From positions 1-49,143 of the forward strand of contig UBWZ01000023.1 in assembly GCA_900469345.1 (NCBI GenBank): DNA of 49,143 bases, read 5' to 3'. Made by a program: the position numbers and the translations under genes. Numbering within the stretch: position 1 is the first letter of the stretch; each line of letters opens with the position of its first letter. Shown one piece after another: positions 8,108 through 16,979 of the stretch. This DNA is from Hyphomicrobiales bacterium. Its GTDB lineage: Bacteria; Pseudomonadota; Alphaproteobacteria; Rhizobiales; Rhizobiaceae. The notes under the pieces are model-generated. The model made no database searches. It was not told where the DNA came from and worked only from the letters and a program-made list of their open reading frames with translations.

Positions 8108-9979
8108 CTATTCCACCTGGAAGAGGTGACCAGGGGACGCCTCACCGTAGATCCGCTCCGGGGGCAGGAAGGCGATCGGGCGAATTGGACTCTTGAGCTC
8201 GTCGACCGCCATGTTTCGTTTTACGCCCCGACGCGCCGGATCCGGCACTGGCACTGCCGCCATCAGCTTTCTGGTATAGGCATGCTGCGGGTTGTCGAAC
8301 ACGGCAGCACGCGGACCGATCTCCACGATCTCCCCCAGATACATGACAGCGACGCGATGGCTCACCCGTTCGACAACCGCCATATCGTGGCTGATAAACA
8401 GGAATGCCAGATTGAGGCTTTGCTGCAGATCGAGCAGCAGATTGCAGACCTGCGCCTTGATCGACACGTCGAGGGCAGAGACCGCCTCATCAGCCACGAT
8501 CACCTTCGGATCGAGCATCAGGGCGCGGGCGATCGCAATGCGTTGGCGCTGGCCACCCGAAAATTCATGGGGGAACCGTTTCATAATATCGGCCGACAGC
8601 CCGACCTGGTTCAAAAGCGACGCCGTTTTGTCCCGGGCCTGCGCCTTGCTGCCGAGGCCATGCTGGATGAACGGCTCCATCACAGCATTGCCGATATCCA
8701 TTCGCGGGTTCAGCGATGCGTATGGATCTTGGAAGATCATCTGGATCGATCGGCGCATGGTGCGCAATGATGCCTGGCTGAGCTTCATCATGTCATGGCC
8801 GTCGACGGTGACGCTGCCGCTGGTTGGCGTGATCAGCCGTGTCACCGAACGCCCGGTCGTAGACTTGCCGCAGCCGGACTCGCCAACGATCGACAGCGTT
8901 TCTCCTTCGTAGAGATCGAAGGAGACATTCTCGACCGCATGGACCGCGCCAGACCTACGGCTTAGAAAACCGGAGCGGATCTCGAAACGCGTGGTCAGAC
9001 CCTTGACCTCGAGCACGGGCCGCTTGTCGCGGGCAACGGTGTCGCAGACATCGGCAAGCGGCATCTGTTCGCCGGTTTTGATATCGATGCTGGGAAAGCG
9101 CATAGGAAGTTGGCGTCCGCCCATCGAACCCAGCCTTGGGACCGCCGATAGAAGCGCGCAGGTATAGGGATGCCGGCCCCGATGGAAAATGTCGCTGGTC
9201 TCACCCGTCTCGACCGCATCGCCCCGATACATGACGATGGTGCGGTCCGCGACCTCGGCAACCACACCCATGTCATGAGTGATAAACAGCACCGACATGC
9301 CCTCTTCGTCCTGAAGCGTCTTGATCAGGTCGAGGATCTGACCCTGGATGGTCACATCGAGCGCTGTGGTCGGCTCGTCGGCGATCAGCAGCTTGGGCCT
9401 GGACGCCAGCGCCATTGCAATCATCACCCGCTGCCGCATACCGCCGGAAAACTGGTGCGGATATTCGTCGAAGCGTGACAGTGCGTTGGGAATGCGGACT
9501 TTGTCGAGAAGCCGAATGACCTCCGCCTTGGCATCGGCCTCGCTGATATCGGTATGAACCGTCAGCCCCTCGGCGATCTGCTTGCCGATCGGGAAGATCG
9601 GGTTGAGCGAGGTCATCGGCTCCTGGAAGATCATCGAGATCCCGTTGCCGCGCACGCGCCGCATCTGTTCCTCCTCCAGCGACAGGAGCTCGCGCCCATT
9701 GAGGCGAACACTGCCCTCGATCCGGCTCGAGTGCGACTGCAACAGCCGCATGATCGACAGCGACGTGACGCTCTTGCCGGAGCCGGACTCCCCGACGATC
9801 GCAACCGTTTCCCGCGGCGCGACATCGAAGGAGATGCCGCGGATCACCGACTTCCATCCGTCGTTGGTTTTGAATGATGTGGTCAGATCACGGACGGACA
9901 GAACCGGGGCCGATACGAGGGCGTCGGGGACCGACTTAACACCGGATGGAAACATCGGTTTTTCGCTTGTCAGTATCAT
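8108..9979 (-). CDS. Peptide/opine-type ABC importer, fused tandem ATPase (DppD-DppF-like)
   Basis: 623 residues with two complete ABC domains. Domain 1 has Walker A GESGSGKS (63-70), signature FSGGMRQR (177-184) and Walker B LLIADEP (197-203). Domain 2 has Walker A GESGCGKS (366-373), signature FSGGQRQR (472-479) and Walker B VIVADEA (492-498). Each is followed by the oligopeptide/dipeptide-type C-terminal extension (RHPYTCALLSAVP and QHAYTRKLMAAVP). It energises the DppB/DppC-like permeases encoded immediately upstream with a 4-base overlap. One-polypeptide fusions of this kind are known in GsiA/YejF-type systems. Domain 2 Walker B ends DEAVSALD rather than DEPTSALD, a common variant. Confidence 0.92.
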   Translation of the reverse strand: MILTSEKPMFPSGVKSVPDALVSAPVLSVRDLTTSFKTNDGWKSVIRGISFDVAPRETVAIVGESGSGKSVTSLSIMRLLQSHSSRIEGSVRLNGRELLSLEEEQMRRVRGNGISMIFQEPMTSLNPIFPIGKQIAEGLTVHTDISEADAKAEVIRLLDKVRIPNALSRFDEYPHQFSGGMRQRVMIAMALASRPKLLIADEPTTALDVTIQGQILDLIKTLQDEEGMSVLFITHDMGVVAEVADRTIVMYRGDAVETGETSDIFHRGRHPYTCALLSAVPRLGSMGGRQLPMRFPSIDIKTGEQMPLADVCDTVARDKRPVLEVKGLTTRFEIRSGFLSRRSGAVHAVENVSFDLYEGETLSIVGESGCGKSTTGRSVTRLITPTSGSVTVDGHDMMKLSQASLRTMRRSIQMIFQDPYASLNPRMDIGNAVMEPFIQHGLGSKAQARDKTASLLNQVGLSADIMKRFPHEFSGGQRQRIAIARALMLDPKVIVADEAVSALDVSIKAQVCNLLLDLQQSLNLAFLFISHDMAVVERVSHRVAVMYLGEIVEIGPRAAVFDNPQHAYTRKLMAAVPVPDPARRGVKRNMAVDELKSPIRPIAFLPPERIYGEASPGHLFQVE

Positions 9980-10854
9980 CCTTGGCTCCTGGTCTTGGGG
10001 TCAATCGCATCGCGCAGCGCATCTCCAAGAATGTTGAGCGCGAGCACGGTGAGCAGGATGGCGAGTGACGGAAAGACGACCAGCCACCAGGCGCTCAAGA
10101 TATTGTCGAAACCCTCGCGGATCATTCCACCCCATGTGGCGGTGGGAGGAAGGACACCAAGGCCGATAAAGGCGAGAGACGCTTCGGTCCGTATGGCTGA
10201 CGCCATCCACAACGAGGCAACAACGACGATGTCCGACAGGATATTGGGCAGGATATGCACCCGCATGATCCGCAGCGGCGTGAAGCCGAGGGACCTGCCA
10301 GCTTCGACGAAATCGCGCTGCTTCATGGCAATGGTCGGGGCCCGGGCAACGCGGGCAAAGGGGGCAGTTTCGGTAATCGCAATCGCGATGATCAGGTTTT
10401 CGAAACTGGCCCCCAGCATGGCGGCGACCATCAAACCCAGGAGAAGTGTCGGGAACGACAACATCACGTCGACGATCCCCATCACGATCTGATCGAAAAT
10501 CCCGCCGATATATCCTGCGAGAATGCCGAGTGCGGAGCCAACGATCATGGCGATCAGCACGGCGAGAAATCCGATCGAAAGCGAGATCCGGGCGCCGTAG
10601 AGGAGCCGCGACAGCACGTCCCGGCCATAGCTGTCGGTTCCCAGCCAGAACTCGGCGGAAGGCGCGGCCAGCCGGTGCAGAATGTTCTGCTTGATCGGAT
10701 CATAGGGGGCAAGGACAGGAGCGAAGATCGCGGCCAGCACGATCACGCTCAGAAGGCCAATGCCGATCCAGGAAAATTTGTTACGGCGCAGCGCCACAAG
10801 CACCGGGTTCGAGTGTTTTTCCGGGAAGCTCTGGGAAACAGCGAAATCGGTCAT
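9976..10854 (-). CDS. Peptide-type ABC importer permease (DppC-like)
   Basis: 292 residues, inner-membrane permease. A cytoplasmic N-terminus precedes the first membrane segment (WIGIGLLSVIVLAAIFAPVL). The OppC_N-type region continues with LAPYDPIKQNILHRLAAPS and FWLGTDSYGRDVLSRLLYG, classic for DppC/OppC. Further membrane helices and the ATPase-coupling EAA loop (DFVEAGRSLGFTPLRIMRVH) follow. It overlaps the preceding permease and the following ATPase gene by 4 bases each, implying coupled translation and one transporter. Confidence 0.92.
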   Translation of the reverse strand: MTDFAVSQSFPEKHSNPVLVALRRNKFSWIGIGLLSVIVLAAIFAPVLAPYDPIKQNILHRLAAPSAEFWLGTDSYGRDVLSRLLYGARISLSIGFLAVLIAMIVGSALGILAGYIGGIFDQIVMGIVDVMLSFPTLLLGLMVAAMLGASFENLIIAIAITETAPFARVARAPTIAMKQRDFVEAGRSLGFTPLRIMRVHILPNILSDIVVVASLWMASAIRTEASLAFIGLGVLPPTATWGGMIREGFDNILSAWWLVVFPSLAILLTVLALNILGDALRDAIDPKTRSQG

Positions 10855-11792
10855 CGGGCGTAGCTCACTCTTGGGTCGACGAGGGCGTAGATCAGATCGG
10901 TTGCCGTGTTCACCAGGATCACGAACGTGGCAAACACCACCATCAGCCCCTGCAGCAAGGTGTAGTCGCGCGACTGAAGCGCCCCGAGGATCAGCTTGCC
11001 CAGTCCCGGTCGGGTGAAGACGATTTCCGTGAGAACGGAGTTGCCGATCAACGTTCCGAAATACAGCCCGACGACGGTAACGATCGGGATCAGCGCATTG
11101 CCGAGGGCGTGGCGTACGACCAGCTGCATCGGCTGAACTCCCTTTGCGCGTGCTGTGCGTATGTAGTCCTCACCCATCACCTCCAGCATCGACGAGCGGG
11201 TCACGCGGGCAATGTAGGCCGTCATGATCAGCCCGAGATTGAGCGCCGGAAGGGCCAGATTGCGCAGGTGGGTGATGGGATCAGACGAGGCGCGGCTCAT
11301 CACAGGGAGCCACTGCAGCCAGACAGCAAAGGCAAGAAGCATGAGGATTCCAGACACGAAGCCCGGAAAGGAGAGGCCGACGAGAGACAAAATCCGGCTC
11401 AGATAGTCCGGCCATTGATTGCGCCGGACGGCCGCGAGGACCCCGAGCGGTATCCCCAGACAGGTACCGATCAACATCGCCGCCACGGCAAGTTCGAGTG
11501 TATAGGGAAGGACCAGGGCCACCTCCTCCAGCACCGTTCGACCACTCGTCATCGACCTGCCCAAATCGCCGCTGAGCGTCTTGGTGACGAACTGGACGTA
11601 CTGGACGGCAATCGGCTGATCGAGGCCGAGTTCGGCACGCAGGGTCTGCAGCGTTTCAGCATTTGCTCTGTCGCCGAGCATGGCAACGGCTGGATCGCCG
11701 GGCACGAGACGAACCAGGACGAACACCATGGTCAGCATGGCGATCAACGTCGGGATCGCCAGAAGCAATCGTCGGATAACGTAGCCTATCAT
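10851..11792 (-). CDS. Peptide-type ABC importer permease (DppB-like)
   Basis: 313 residues. It opens with the DppB signature MIGYVIRRLLLAIPTLIAML, then VRLVPGDPA and the LGLDQPIAVQYVQF loop, followed by membrane helices and the EAA loop containing DYIRTARAKGVQPMQLVVRH. Pairs with the DppC-like subunit to form the translocation channel. The start overlaps the end of the upstream FAD oxidoreductase by 4 bases (11789-11792), tying transport to oxidation of the substrate in a single coupled message. Confidence 0.92.
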   Translation of the reverse strand: MIGYVIRRLLLAIPTLIAMLTMVFVLVRLVPGDPAVAMLGDRANAETLQTLRAELGLDQPIAVQYVQFVTKTLSGDLGRSMTSGRTVLEEVALVLPYTLELAVAAMLIGTCLGIPLGVLAAVRRNQWPDYLSRILSLVGLSFPGFVSGILMLLAFAVWLQWLPVMSRASSDPITHLRNLALPALNLGLIMTAYIARVTRSSMLEVMGEDYIRTARAKGVQPMQLVVRHALGNALIPIVTVVGLYFGTLIGNSVLTEIVFTRPGLGKLILGALQSRDYTLLQGLMVVFATFVILVNTATDLIYALVDPRVSYAR

Positions 11793-12910
11793 GCGGCAGC
11801 CCTTTCTATGGCGATGCGGGTCACATCGAATGCGCTGAGATCAAGGTTGGTGCTGCCTTGGCAGACAAGGTCAGCAACGGCACGTCCGACCGAGGGGACA
11901 AGCTGGAATCCGTGGCCAGAAAAGCCGAAGGCATGGATCAGGCCGTCGACCCGGTGCGAGAATCCGATGACCGGAAGATGGTCAGGGGTCATCGCCTCCA
12001 TGCCGGCCCAGGTGCGCACGATGCGGATCCCTTCAACCGCCGGGAAGAGACGCACCGCCGCCCCTACTGATGCTGCAAGCGCCACCATATCCACGGACGC
12101 GGACTGCCTGTCTGGAGCGAGTTTGCCCTGAGAGCCACCGCCGATGACGAGCGTGCCCTGCGCCGTCTGCTTGAAGGACAGTTTCTGGCCAAGCGAAGAG
12201 ACGACCGGCTTGACCCGCGCCGAGGTCCGCTCGGTCACCACCATCATTGAGGTGCGGATCGCTTGATGCACCGGGTCGCCGGCAAGAGCTGCCACCTGAT
12301 CGGCCCAGGCGCCGCCGGCATTGACGATGAGGCCTGCCTCAATGACGCCCTTGGATGTCTGTGCAAGCCAGTGGGTGGAATGCCGCACCAGACCGGTGAC
12401 GAGACATTTCTCCACAATCTGCACGCCGGCCGCAATCGCGGCATCGCGGAACGCCCCGATCGTCCGATGCGGATCGGCGGAGCCATCGTCAACCGTCCAG
12501 GCAGCGCCCAGGCAATGGCGCGCAAGGTCGGGCACCAGCGAATGCAACTCATTGGAACCGATCAGCCGTTCGTGGGTGAAACCCTGCGCCTCGAGACGAG
12601 ACACCCTGTCCCTGATTTTCGCCAACGCAGTCTCATCTTCGGCGACCTGCAACTGGCCGCAGGCGTTGAAGCCGCAATCATCACCCACAAGATCCGTCAT
12701 GGCATGCCAGGTGGCGGCGGCTTCGAGGCTGAGCGGCAGTTCGGCTGGATGCCGACCGAGCGTGCGAACGCCGGCGGCTGTCGCTCCGGAAGCGTGTCGT
12801 CCCAGAAAATGCCGTTCGACAAGAATGACGGAGACGCCGCGCCGTGCCGACTGCAGCGCCACGGAGAGCCCATGGAGCCCGCCACCGATGACGAGAAGGT
12901 CCGCCTTCAT
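11789..12910 (-). CDS. FAD-dependent oxidoreductase, DAAO family (opine oxidase beta-subunit type)
   Basis: 373 residues. The N-terminal FAD-binding motif is LLVIGGGLHGLSVALQSARR (GxGxxG) with the Glu of ILVERHFLG contacting the ribose. The C-terminal DAO-family region has VRTWAGMEAMTPDHLPVIGF and IHAFGFSGHGFQLVPSVG. Proteins of this size beside an FAD/[2Fe-2S] protein and a small ferredoxin-like subunit form the alpha-beta-gamma flavin opine and D-hydroxyproline dehydrogenases (Oox/Nox type). The beta subunit oxidises the C-N bond of the imino acid. The start overlaps the alpha-like gene by 4 bases. It is one of two such flavoproteins in the operon; which one pairs with the alpha subunit is not evident. 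Confidence 0.85.
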   Translation of the reverse strand: MKADLLVIGGGLHGLSVALQSARRGVSVILVERHFLGRHASGATAAGVRTLGRHPAELPLSLEAAATWHAMTDLVGDDCGFNACGQLQVAEDETALAKIRDRVSRLEAQGFTHERLIGSNELHSLVPDLARHCLGAAWTVDDGSADPHRTIGAFRDAAIAAGVQIVEKCLVTGLVRHSTHWLAQTSKGVIEAGLIVNAGGAWADQVAALAGDPVHQAIRTSMMVVTERTSARVKPVVSSLGQKLSFKQTAQGTLVIGGGSQGKLAPDRQSASVDMVALAASVGAAVRLFPAVEGIRIVRTWAGMEAMTPDHLPVIGFSHRVDGLIHAFGFSGHGFQLVPSVGRAVADLVCQGSTNLDLSAFDVTRIAIERAAA

Positions 12911-14286
12911 TCGGCATCCTCCAGCTCGCCCAACGAGGCGATCTCTCCAAGCGTGATCGGCTTGAGCGGAGGCCGGATATTAAAGAAGCTGACGTCGCCG
13001 ACCGGCAGATTGTGGACCTCGGCCAGAATCGCCTGAACCGTGTAGCCGCATTGCCGTCCCTGGCAGGGACCCATTCCACACCGCGTGGCCGCCTTGATGG
13101 CGTTCGGATCCGAGGTACTCGTCCTGGCAACCTTGCGGATCGTTCCGGCGGTCACCTCCTCGCATCGACAAACAACGACGTCGTCGGCAATCGACGTGGT
13201 CGGAGGCGTGTAAAGTGCGTCCAGAAAGGGACGCAATGCCAGTGCGCGCGAACGGCGACCGTCGAGTTGGTTCTCGCGCCGCAAAGCCTCGGTATCGACC
13301 TTAATGCCGAGATGGCCAGCCAGACCGAGCGCAGCAATCTCGCCCGAGACGGTGGCCGCCGTCCATCCGCCGATGCCGCTGGCGTCACCGGCAACGAACA
13401 ATCCCGGCCGGCTGGTCTCGCCCCATCGGTTCGATCGGGCGGCGAAGTACTTCTGTGCAGGGTTCCAGTCGTGATCGCATCCCAAGGCCAAGGTTTCATG
13501 GATGCGCGGCACAACGCCTTCATGGACCAGGAGAACGTCGGCCTTCGCTTTGCGACGCACACCGCCGGCTGTCCACTCCAGCTGTTGGAGGCGGCCATTG
13601 CCCTCTGCCCGCAAGTCGCTGACACCCCGGATCATCCTGCCGTTGCGGCGAAGCTCACGCTGCCATTTGAGACCTTTGGCGAGGCTCGGAAGGTCTCGCC
13701 AGGCTGCGGGCAGCTTTGCCAGGGCTGCAAGGTTCAGGCCTCTCGAAGTGTCGAGAAAACCGGAAATCTGGCCTTTCAGGCCGAGCACCTGAGTTGCATA
13801 CAGAAGCGGCAAAGGGCCTGCGCCGGCAATCCACACATTGCCTTGCGGCAGCATTCCTCCGGATTTCAGAAGGATCTGCGCCGCGCCGACGGTCATCACG
13901 CCGGGAAGCGTCCAGCCCGGAAAGGGAACGGGCCGTTCCTGCGCGCCATTGCTGAGCAGAACCGCTCTCGCCCTCACCCGACGCGCCTTGCCCTCGCTGG
14001 TGAGAAACAGTGTCCACTCATCCTCGATCTGCCACACCTGCGTCGATGGCGAATATTCCGCCCCGGATGCCCGGAAAGCAGCGGTCAGCGCTCTGCCCTT
14101 TTGATAATCCGGGCCGAGGGCAACTGCTATCGGCCCGGACGCATTCCGTTCGATACCGCGCCAGATCTGGCCACCCGGGGCGGGCTGCTCATCGACCACG
14201 AGCACGGAGGCCCCGAGTTTCCGCAATTGGACCGCGGCTGACATGCCGGCGGGTCCCGCACCGATCACCACAACATCATGGATCAT
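12907..14286 (-). CDS. FAD-dependent oxidoreductase with BFD-like [2Fe-2S] domain (opine oxidase alpha-subunit type)
   Basis: 459 residues from the ATG at 14286, which overlaps the stop of the [2Fe-2S] gene as ATGA; an upstream extension of the frame lies inside that gene and was not used. The N-terminus has VVVIGAGPAGMSAAVQL (GxGxxG at 9-14) and PAPGGQIWRG, then a second nucleotide-binding fold. The C-terminus has a Cys cluster at about residues 373, 375, 403, 408 and 413 (CRC...CGMGPCQGRQC), the BFD-like iron-sulfur site of SoxA/HcnB/OoxA-type subunits. It should relay electrons from the beta flavin through the iron-sulfur centres. Membrane or quinone coupling is not visible. Confidence 0.87.
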   Translation of the reverse strand: MIHDVVVIGAGPAGMSAAVQLRKLGASVLVVDEQPAPGGQIWRGIERNASGPIAVALGPDYQKGRALTAAFRASGAEYSPSTQVWQIEDEWTLFLTSEGKARRVRARAVLLSNGAQERPVPFPGWTLPGVMTVGAAQILLKSGGMLPQGNVWIAGAGPLPLLYATQVLGLKGQISGFLDTSRGLNLAALAKLPAAWRDLPSLAKGLKWQRELRRNGRMIRGVSDLRAEGNGRLQQLEWTAGGVRRKAKADVLLVHEGVVPRIHETLALGCDHDWNPAQKYFAARSNRWGETSRPGLFVAGDASGIGGWTAATVSGEIAALGLAGHLGIKVDTEALRRENQLDGRRSRALALRPFLDALYTPPTTSIADDVVVCRCEEVTAGTIRKVARTSTSDPNAIKAATRCGMGPCQGRQCGYTVQAILAEVHNLPVGDVSFFNIRPPLKPITLGEIASLGELEDAE

Positions 14287-14582
14287 CGTCCGATCTCCCT
14301 GGCGCCCTGCTGGCTTTCGATCCGCATGCCCGGCTTGACCGGCACCAAGCATCCTTGCGTTGAGGCCACCCCGTCGACGATGGCCAGACAGTCGAAACAG
14401 ACGCCCATCTGGCAATAGGGAAGACGAGGCTCGCCGGTGACCGCCGATGTGCGCCCTGCGCCGGGCACTCGCAACAGGACGCCGGCAACCGTCTCACCAT
14501 CCCACGCAGGCGTCTCCGCGCCATTCACGAGAACGGTCATATCGGCTTGGGCCGTCGGCCCCTCAAGCACACTTCTGAACAT
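14283..14582 (-). CDS. [2Fe-2S] small subunit (opine oxidase gamma-type)
   Basis: 99 residues from the ATG at 14582, preceded by GGAAGA about 6 bases upstream; ATGs at 14594 and 14540 are alternatives. Four cysteines at about residues 57, 62, 65 and 78 (YCQMGVCFDC then QGC) fit the plant-type ferredoxin pattern Cx4Cx2C...C found in the gamma subunit of flavin opine and D-hydroxyproline dehydrogenases and in HcnA. It overlaps the upstream FAD gene by 20 bases and the downstream alpha-like gene by 4, so stoichiometric expression with its partners is expected. Confidence 0.85.
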   Translation of the reverse strand: MFRSVLEGPTAQADMTVLVNGAETPAWDGETVAGVLLRVPGAGRTSAVTGEPRLPYCQMGVCFDCLAIVDGVASTQGCLVPVKPGMRIESQQGAREIGR

Positions 14583-15672
14583 TGAATCTTCCATTTGAGA
14601 ACGGGGCGAACTGGTCCGGCAGATGTCCACTCGCCATCGCCGGCGCGATCATTGCCGCATGGGCTGCGGCAAGGGTGACGCCGGAGTGGCAGGCAGCTGC
14701 AAACAAACCCGGATAATCGAGCGACTCCGCATAGATCGGCGTTTTATCGAGCGGCAGGACCCGCATTCCCGCCCATTGGCGCACCAGACGCGCCGATCCA
14801 AGGGCCGGAACGATCCGCATCGCCCTTAGCGCCAGTTGGGTCGCGGACGAAACCGTGACCCCGATATCGGCGACGTTTTCATTGGTCGCACCGATCATGA
14901 TCGTCCCGTCGGCGCTTTGCCTGAGACCGCTGCCGGGGAAAGGCAGTATCGGCGCGAGACGCTCGGTCACCAGGATCTGCCCGCGTTCCGAGCGCAAGGG
15001 GACCGAAAGGCCAAGCGGCTCGGTCAATGTCGGTGTCGCTAGGCCCGCAGCAACGATGACGCGCGGCGCCTGCAGAGTGCCTTGGGCAGCAATGACGTTG
15101 AAGCCACCTGCAACCGGCACGATCTTTTCGACAGGATTGCGAAACATGATCTTGCCGCCCATCGATGGGATGGCGTGGTGCAACGACGCCAAAAGCTGAA
15201 GCGGGTTCACATGGCCGTCGAGCTTGCAGTAGCTCGCACCGACAACGTCGGGCCCAAGCGTCAAAGCCGGCAGCATGCGTTCCAGCTCGGCGCGGTCGAC
15301 CATGGCCGTATCGGCTTCTGCACCCTGATTGTGCGTGCGCTCGTTGATCGCCGCGCGGTTTTCGTATTCCGTCTCGCTGAGACAGAAGGCAAGGCCGCCG
15401 GGCCGCGAATAATCCAGGGCCAGCGGCGACCTGTTCGCCAGCTCGTTGCGAAACTCCGGCCAGAGGTCCGAACTCTGTCGCGTCAGCAAACTGTAGGCTG
15501 GCGCATCGGACCCTTTACCTTGCACCCAGACGAGCCCGAAATTGGCACGGGCAGCACGCAAATCCCGATCCCCACCATCCAGAACGACGACAGTACGGCC
15601 GGTTTTTGCGACACCGTAGGCTAATGCTGCCCCGACGACGCCAGCCCCGATTATGATGACATCAGCATCCAC
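14563..15672 (-). CDS. FAD-dependent oxidoreductase, DAAO family (first gene of the operon)
   Basis: 369 residues from a GTG at 15672 with GCAGGAG 8 bases upstream. The frame stays open 288 bases further upstream, but that stretch lies over the LysR promoter and gene start and has no family sequence. FAD motif: ADVIIIGAGVVGAALAYGVA; C-terminal LVRQWAGMRVLPLDKTPIYA and FAAACHSGVTLAAAHAAMIA, typical of DAAO/glycine-oxidase-type enzymes. It is a second, divergent relative of the product of 11789-12910. It may be an alternative beta subunit or a stand-alone oxidase acting on the amino acid released from the opine. It is transcribed divergently from LysR behind the shared 43-bp element. Confidence 0.84.
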   Translation of the reverse strand: MDADVIIIGAGVVGAALAYGVAKTGRTVVVLDGGDRDLRAARANFGLVWVQGKGSDAPAYSLLTRQSSDLWPEFRNELANRSPLALDYSRPGGLAFCLSETEYENRAAINERTHNQGAEADTAMVDRAELERMLPALTLGPDVVGASYCKLDGHVNPLQLLASLHHAIPSMGGKIMFRNPVEKIVPVAGGFNVIAAQGTLQAPRVIVAAGLATPTLTEPLGLSVPLRSERGQILVTERLAPILPFPGSGLRQSADGTIMIGATNENVADIGVTVSSATQLALRAMRIVPALGSARLVRQWAGMRVLPLDKTPIYAESLDYPGLFAAACHSGVTLAAAHAAMIAPAMASGHLPDQFAPFSNGRFNVQKCA

Positions 15673-15721
15673 GCGAAGATCTCCTGCTCTGCTTGCCACA
15701 ATCAGAAACGAGCGGTAGTAA

Positions 15722-15764
15722 GTCAAAGTCGAATATTTTAGCGACGTATTCCCGGAGGTTATAC
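15722..15764 (-). promoter_or_regulatory. LysR-type regulatory element, copy 1
   Basis: A 43-base element matching 34 of 43 positions with a copy at 18355-18397, with conserved blocks GTCAAAGTCG, TTTTAGC, ATTCC and GTTATAC. It starts 50 bases upstream of the GTG of the flavoprotein operon and its far end overlaps the GGAGG ribosome site of the divergent LysR gene. The placement fits activation of the operon and self-repression by LysR. On the minus strand a TTGACT hexamer at the near end could be a -35 box. Confidence 0.65.
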
Positions 15765-15766
15765 CC

Positions 15767-16708
15767 TTGAGAAATCCGAGTTTAAGACAGCTTGAGGCGT
15801 TGATGGCCGTTGTCGAAGTCGGAACGGTCAGCCGGGCTGCGGAAATTTTGCGGATCTCGCAGCCGGCGGCCAGCAAGCTCATCCAGGATCTTGAGGCAGA
15901 CACCGGCCTGCAACTGTTCGAACGCGATAGCGGTCGCTTGGTACCAACCGGCCGCGGCATGAGGCTTTACGAGGAGGTCGAACGAATATTCGGTGGTGTC
16001 CACCAGTTGGCGCGTGCTGTTGAAGCCATCCGTCGCGAGGAGCATGGCCATCTTGTCGTCGGCACGATGCCCGCGTTGTCGGGGCCCTATATCACCCGGG
16101 TATTGTCCATATTTCGCGCCCGTCACCCGGATGTATTCGTGTCCGTCGAAGCGAGAAGTTCGCAGTTTCTGACCGAAGCCGTATTGTTGCGCAGGCTCGA
16201 CGTGGTGATGGTGATTTCGGGCCTGGAGCACCCTTCCGTCATTGGAGAAACGCTCAACAGCCCGCCAGCGGTCGCCATTCTGCCCTGCGGTCATCGGCTC
16301 TCCGGCAAACCGGAAATCACACCCGCCGATTTTGACGGAGAGCCATTCATTTCTTTTTCGCCATCCAGTCTGATGCGCAGGAAGGTCGATGCTGCCTTCG
16401 AAGCGCTCGGTGTCAGGCCGAAGATCGTGATCGAGGCAACGACCGCGCCGAATGTCGCCGAGTTTGTCGCAGCGGGCTTCGGCGTATCGATCGCCGACCC
16501 CTTCAGCATGGAAGTCGTGGCCGATCGGGTCATCGTTCTGCCGTTCAAACCTGAGATAAGGTTCGACTACGAGATCATCCGGCCCGTCCGCGCTCGCAAC
16601 AGCAACCTCGTTGCGGACTTTGTCGAAGCAGCGCACACGGCTGCTCAGACGACGTCGATCGCACCGGCAATCGTCAGAAGCGACGGTCCGGCCCCGACAG
16701 CGCGGTGA
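15767..16708 (+). CDS. LysR-family transcriptional regulator
   Basis: 313 residues starting at a TTG (15767) with a strong GGAGG 9 bases upstream; the first ATG is 36 bases further in and would cut the recognition helix region. N-terminal winged HTH: SLRQLEALMAVVEVGTVSRA then ILRISQPAASKLIQDLEADT. The C-terminal substrate-binding domain is in the group that includes the opine and amino-acid regulators (OccR, NocR). It sits between the operon it probably controls and the convergent binding-protein gene, which carries the same upstream element. The inducer is presumably the opine-like substrate. Confidence 0.9.
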   Translation: MRNPSLRQLEALMAVVEVGTVSRAAEILRISQPAASKLIQDLEADTGLQLFERDSGRLVPTGRGMRLYEEVERIFGGVHQLARAVEAIRREEHGHLVVGTMPALSGPYITRVLSIFRARHPDVFVSVEARSSQFLTEAVLLRRLDVVMVISGLEHPSVIGETLNSPPAVAILPCGHRLSGKPEITPADFDGEPFISFSPSSLMRRKVDAAFEALGVRPKIVIEATTAPNVAEFVAAGFGVSIADPFSMEVVADRVIVLPFKPEIRFDYEIIRPVRARNSNLVADFVEAAHTAAQTTSIAPAIVRSDGPAPTAR

Positions 16709-16749
16709 CTGGCGGGACTGGACCGGGACGGCTCGGGAACACAGGTCGT

Positions 16750-16979
16750 CAGCGCTTGAGGACCGTCTGCTCGGTTATCGGAGGCGCGAGATTGAGCGAC
16801 CCCTTCAGCTCGTAACCATAGTCGAGTGCGGAACTGCGCACCCAGACCTGCATCAGGCTAAACAGTGGCACAGCACAGACCTGTTCATGAATCTTCTGTT
16901 GTGCCGATGACCAGAGCTTGAGACGCTCGGCATCGGTGGTTGCGCTCCGGGCAGCGGAGATATCCGCATCTGCGGCGTT
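16750..16979 (-). pseudogene. Lost C-terminal tail of the substrate-binding protein gene
   Basis: Beyond the TGA at 16980-16982 the same frame continues with convincing family sequence: LKLWSSAQQKIHEQVCAVPL, then SLMQVWVRSSALDYGYELK. About 30 bases before the natural end the frame changes: read as it stands it ends at a TAA (16776-16778), whereas adding one base in the CCC run at 16801-16803 restores a normal ending (NLAPPITEQTVLKR) and a TGA at 16750-16752. Two independent lesions are thus visible: a nonsense codon and a one-base deletion. Confidence 0.75.

Noticed and set aside
15673..15960. N-terminal extension of the first flavoprotein to 465 residues
   Set aside because: The extension covers the LysR promoter and gene start; the FAD motif begins right after the GTG at 15672, which has a good ribosome site.
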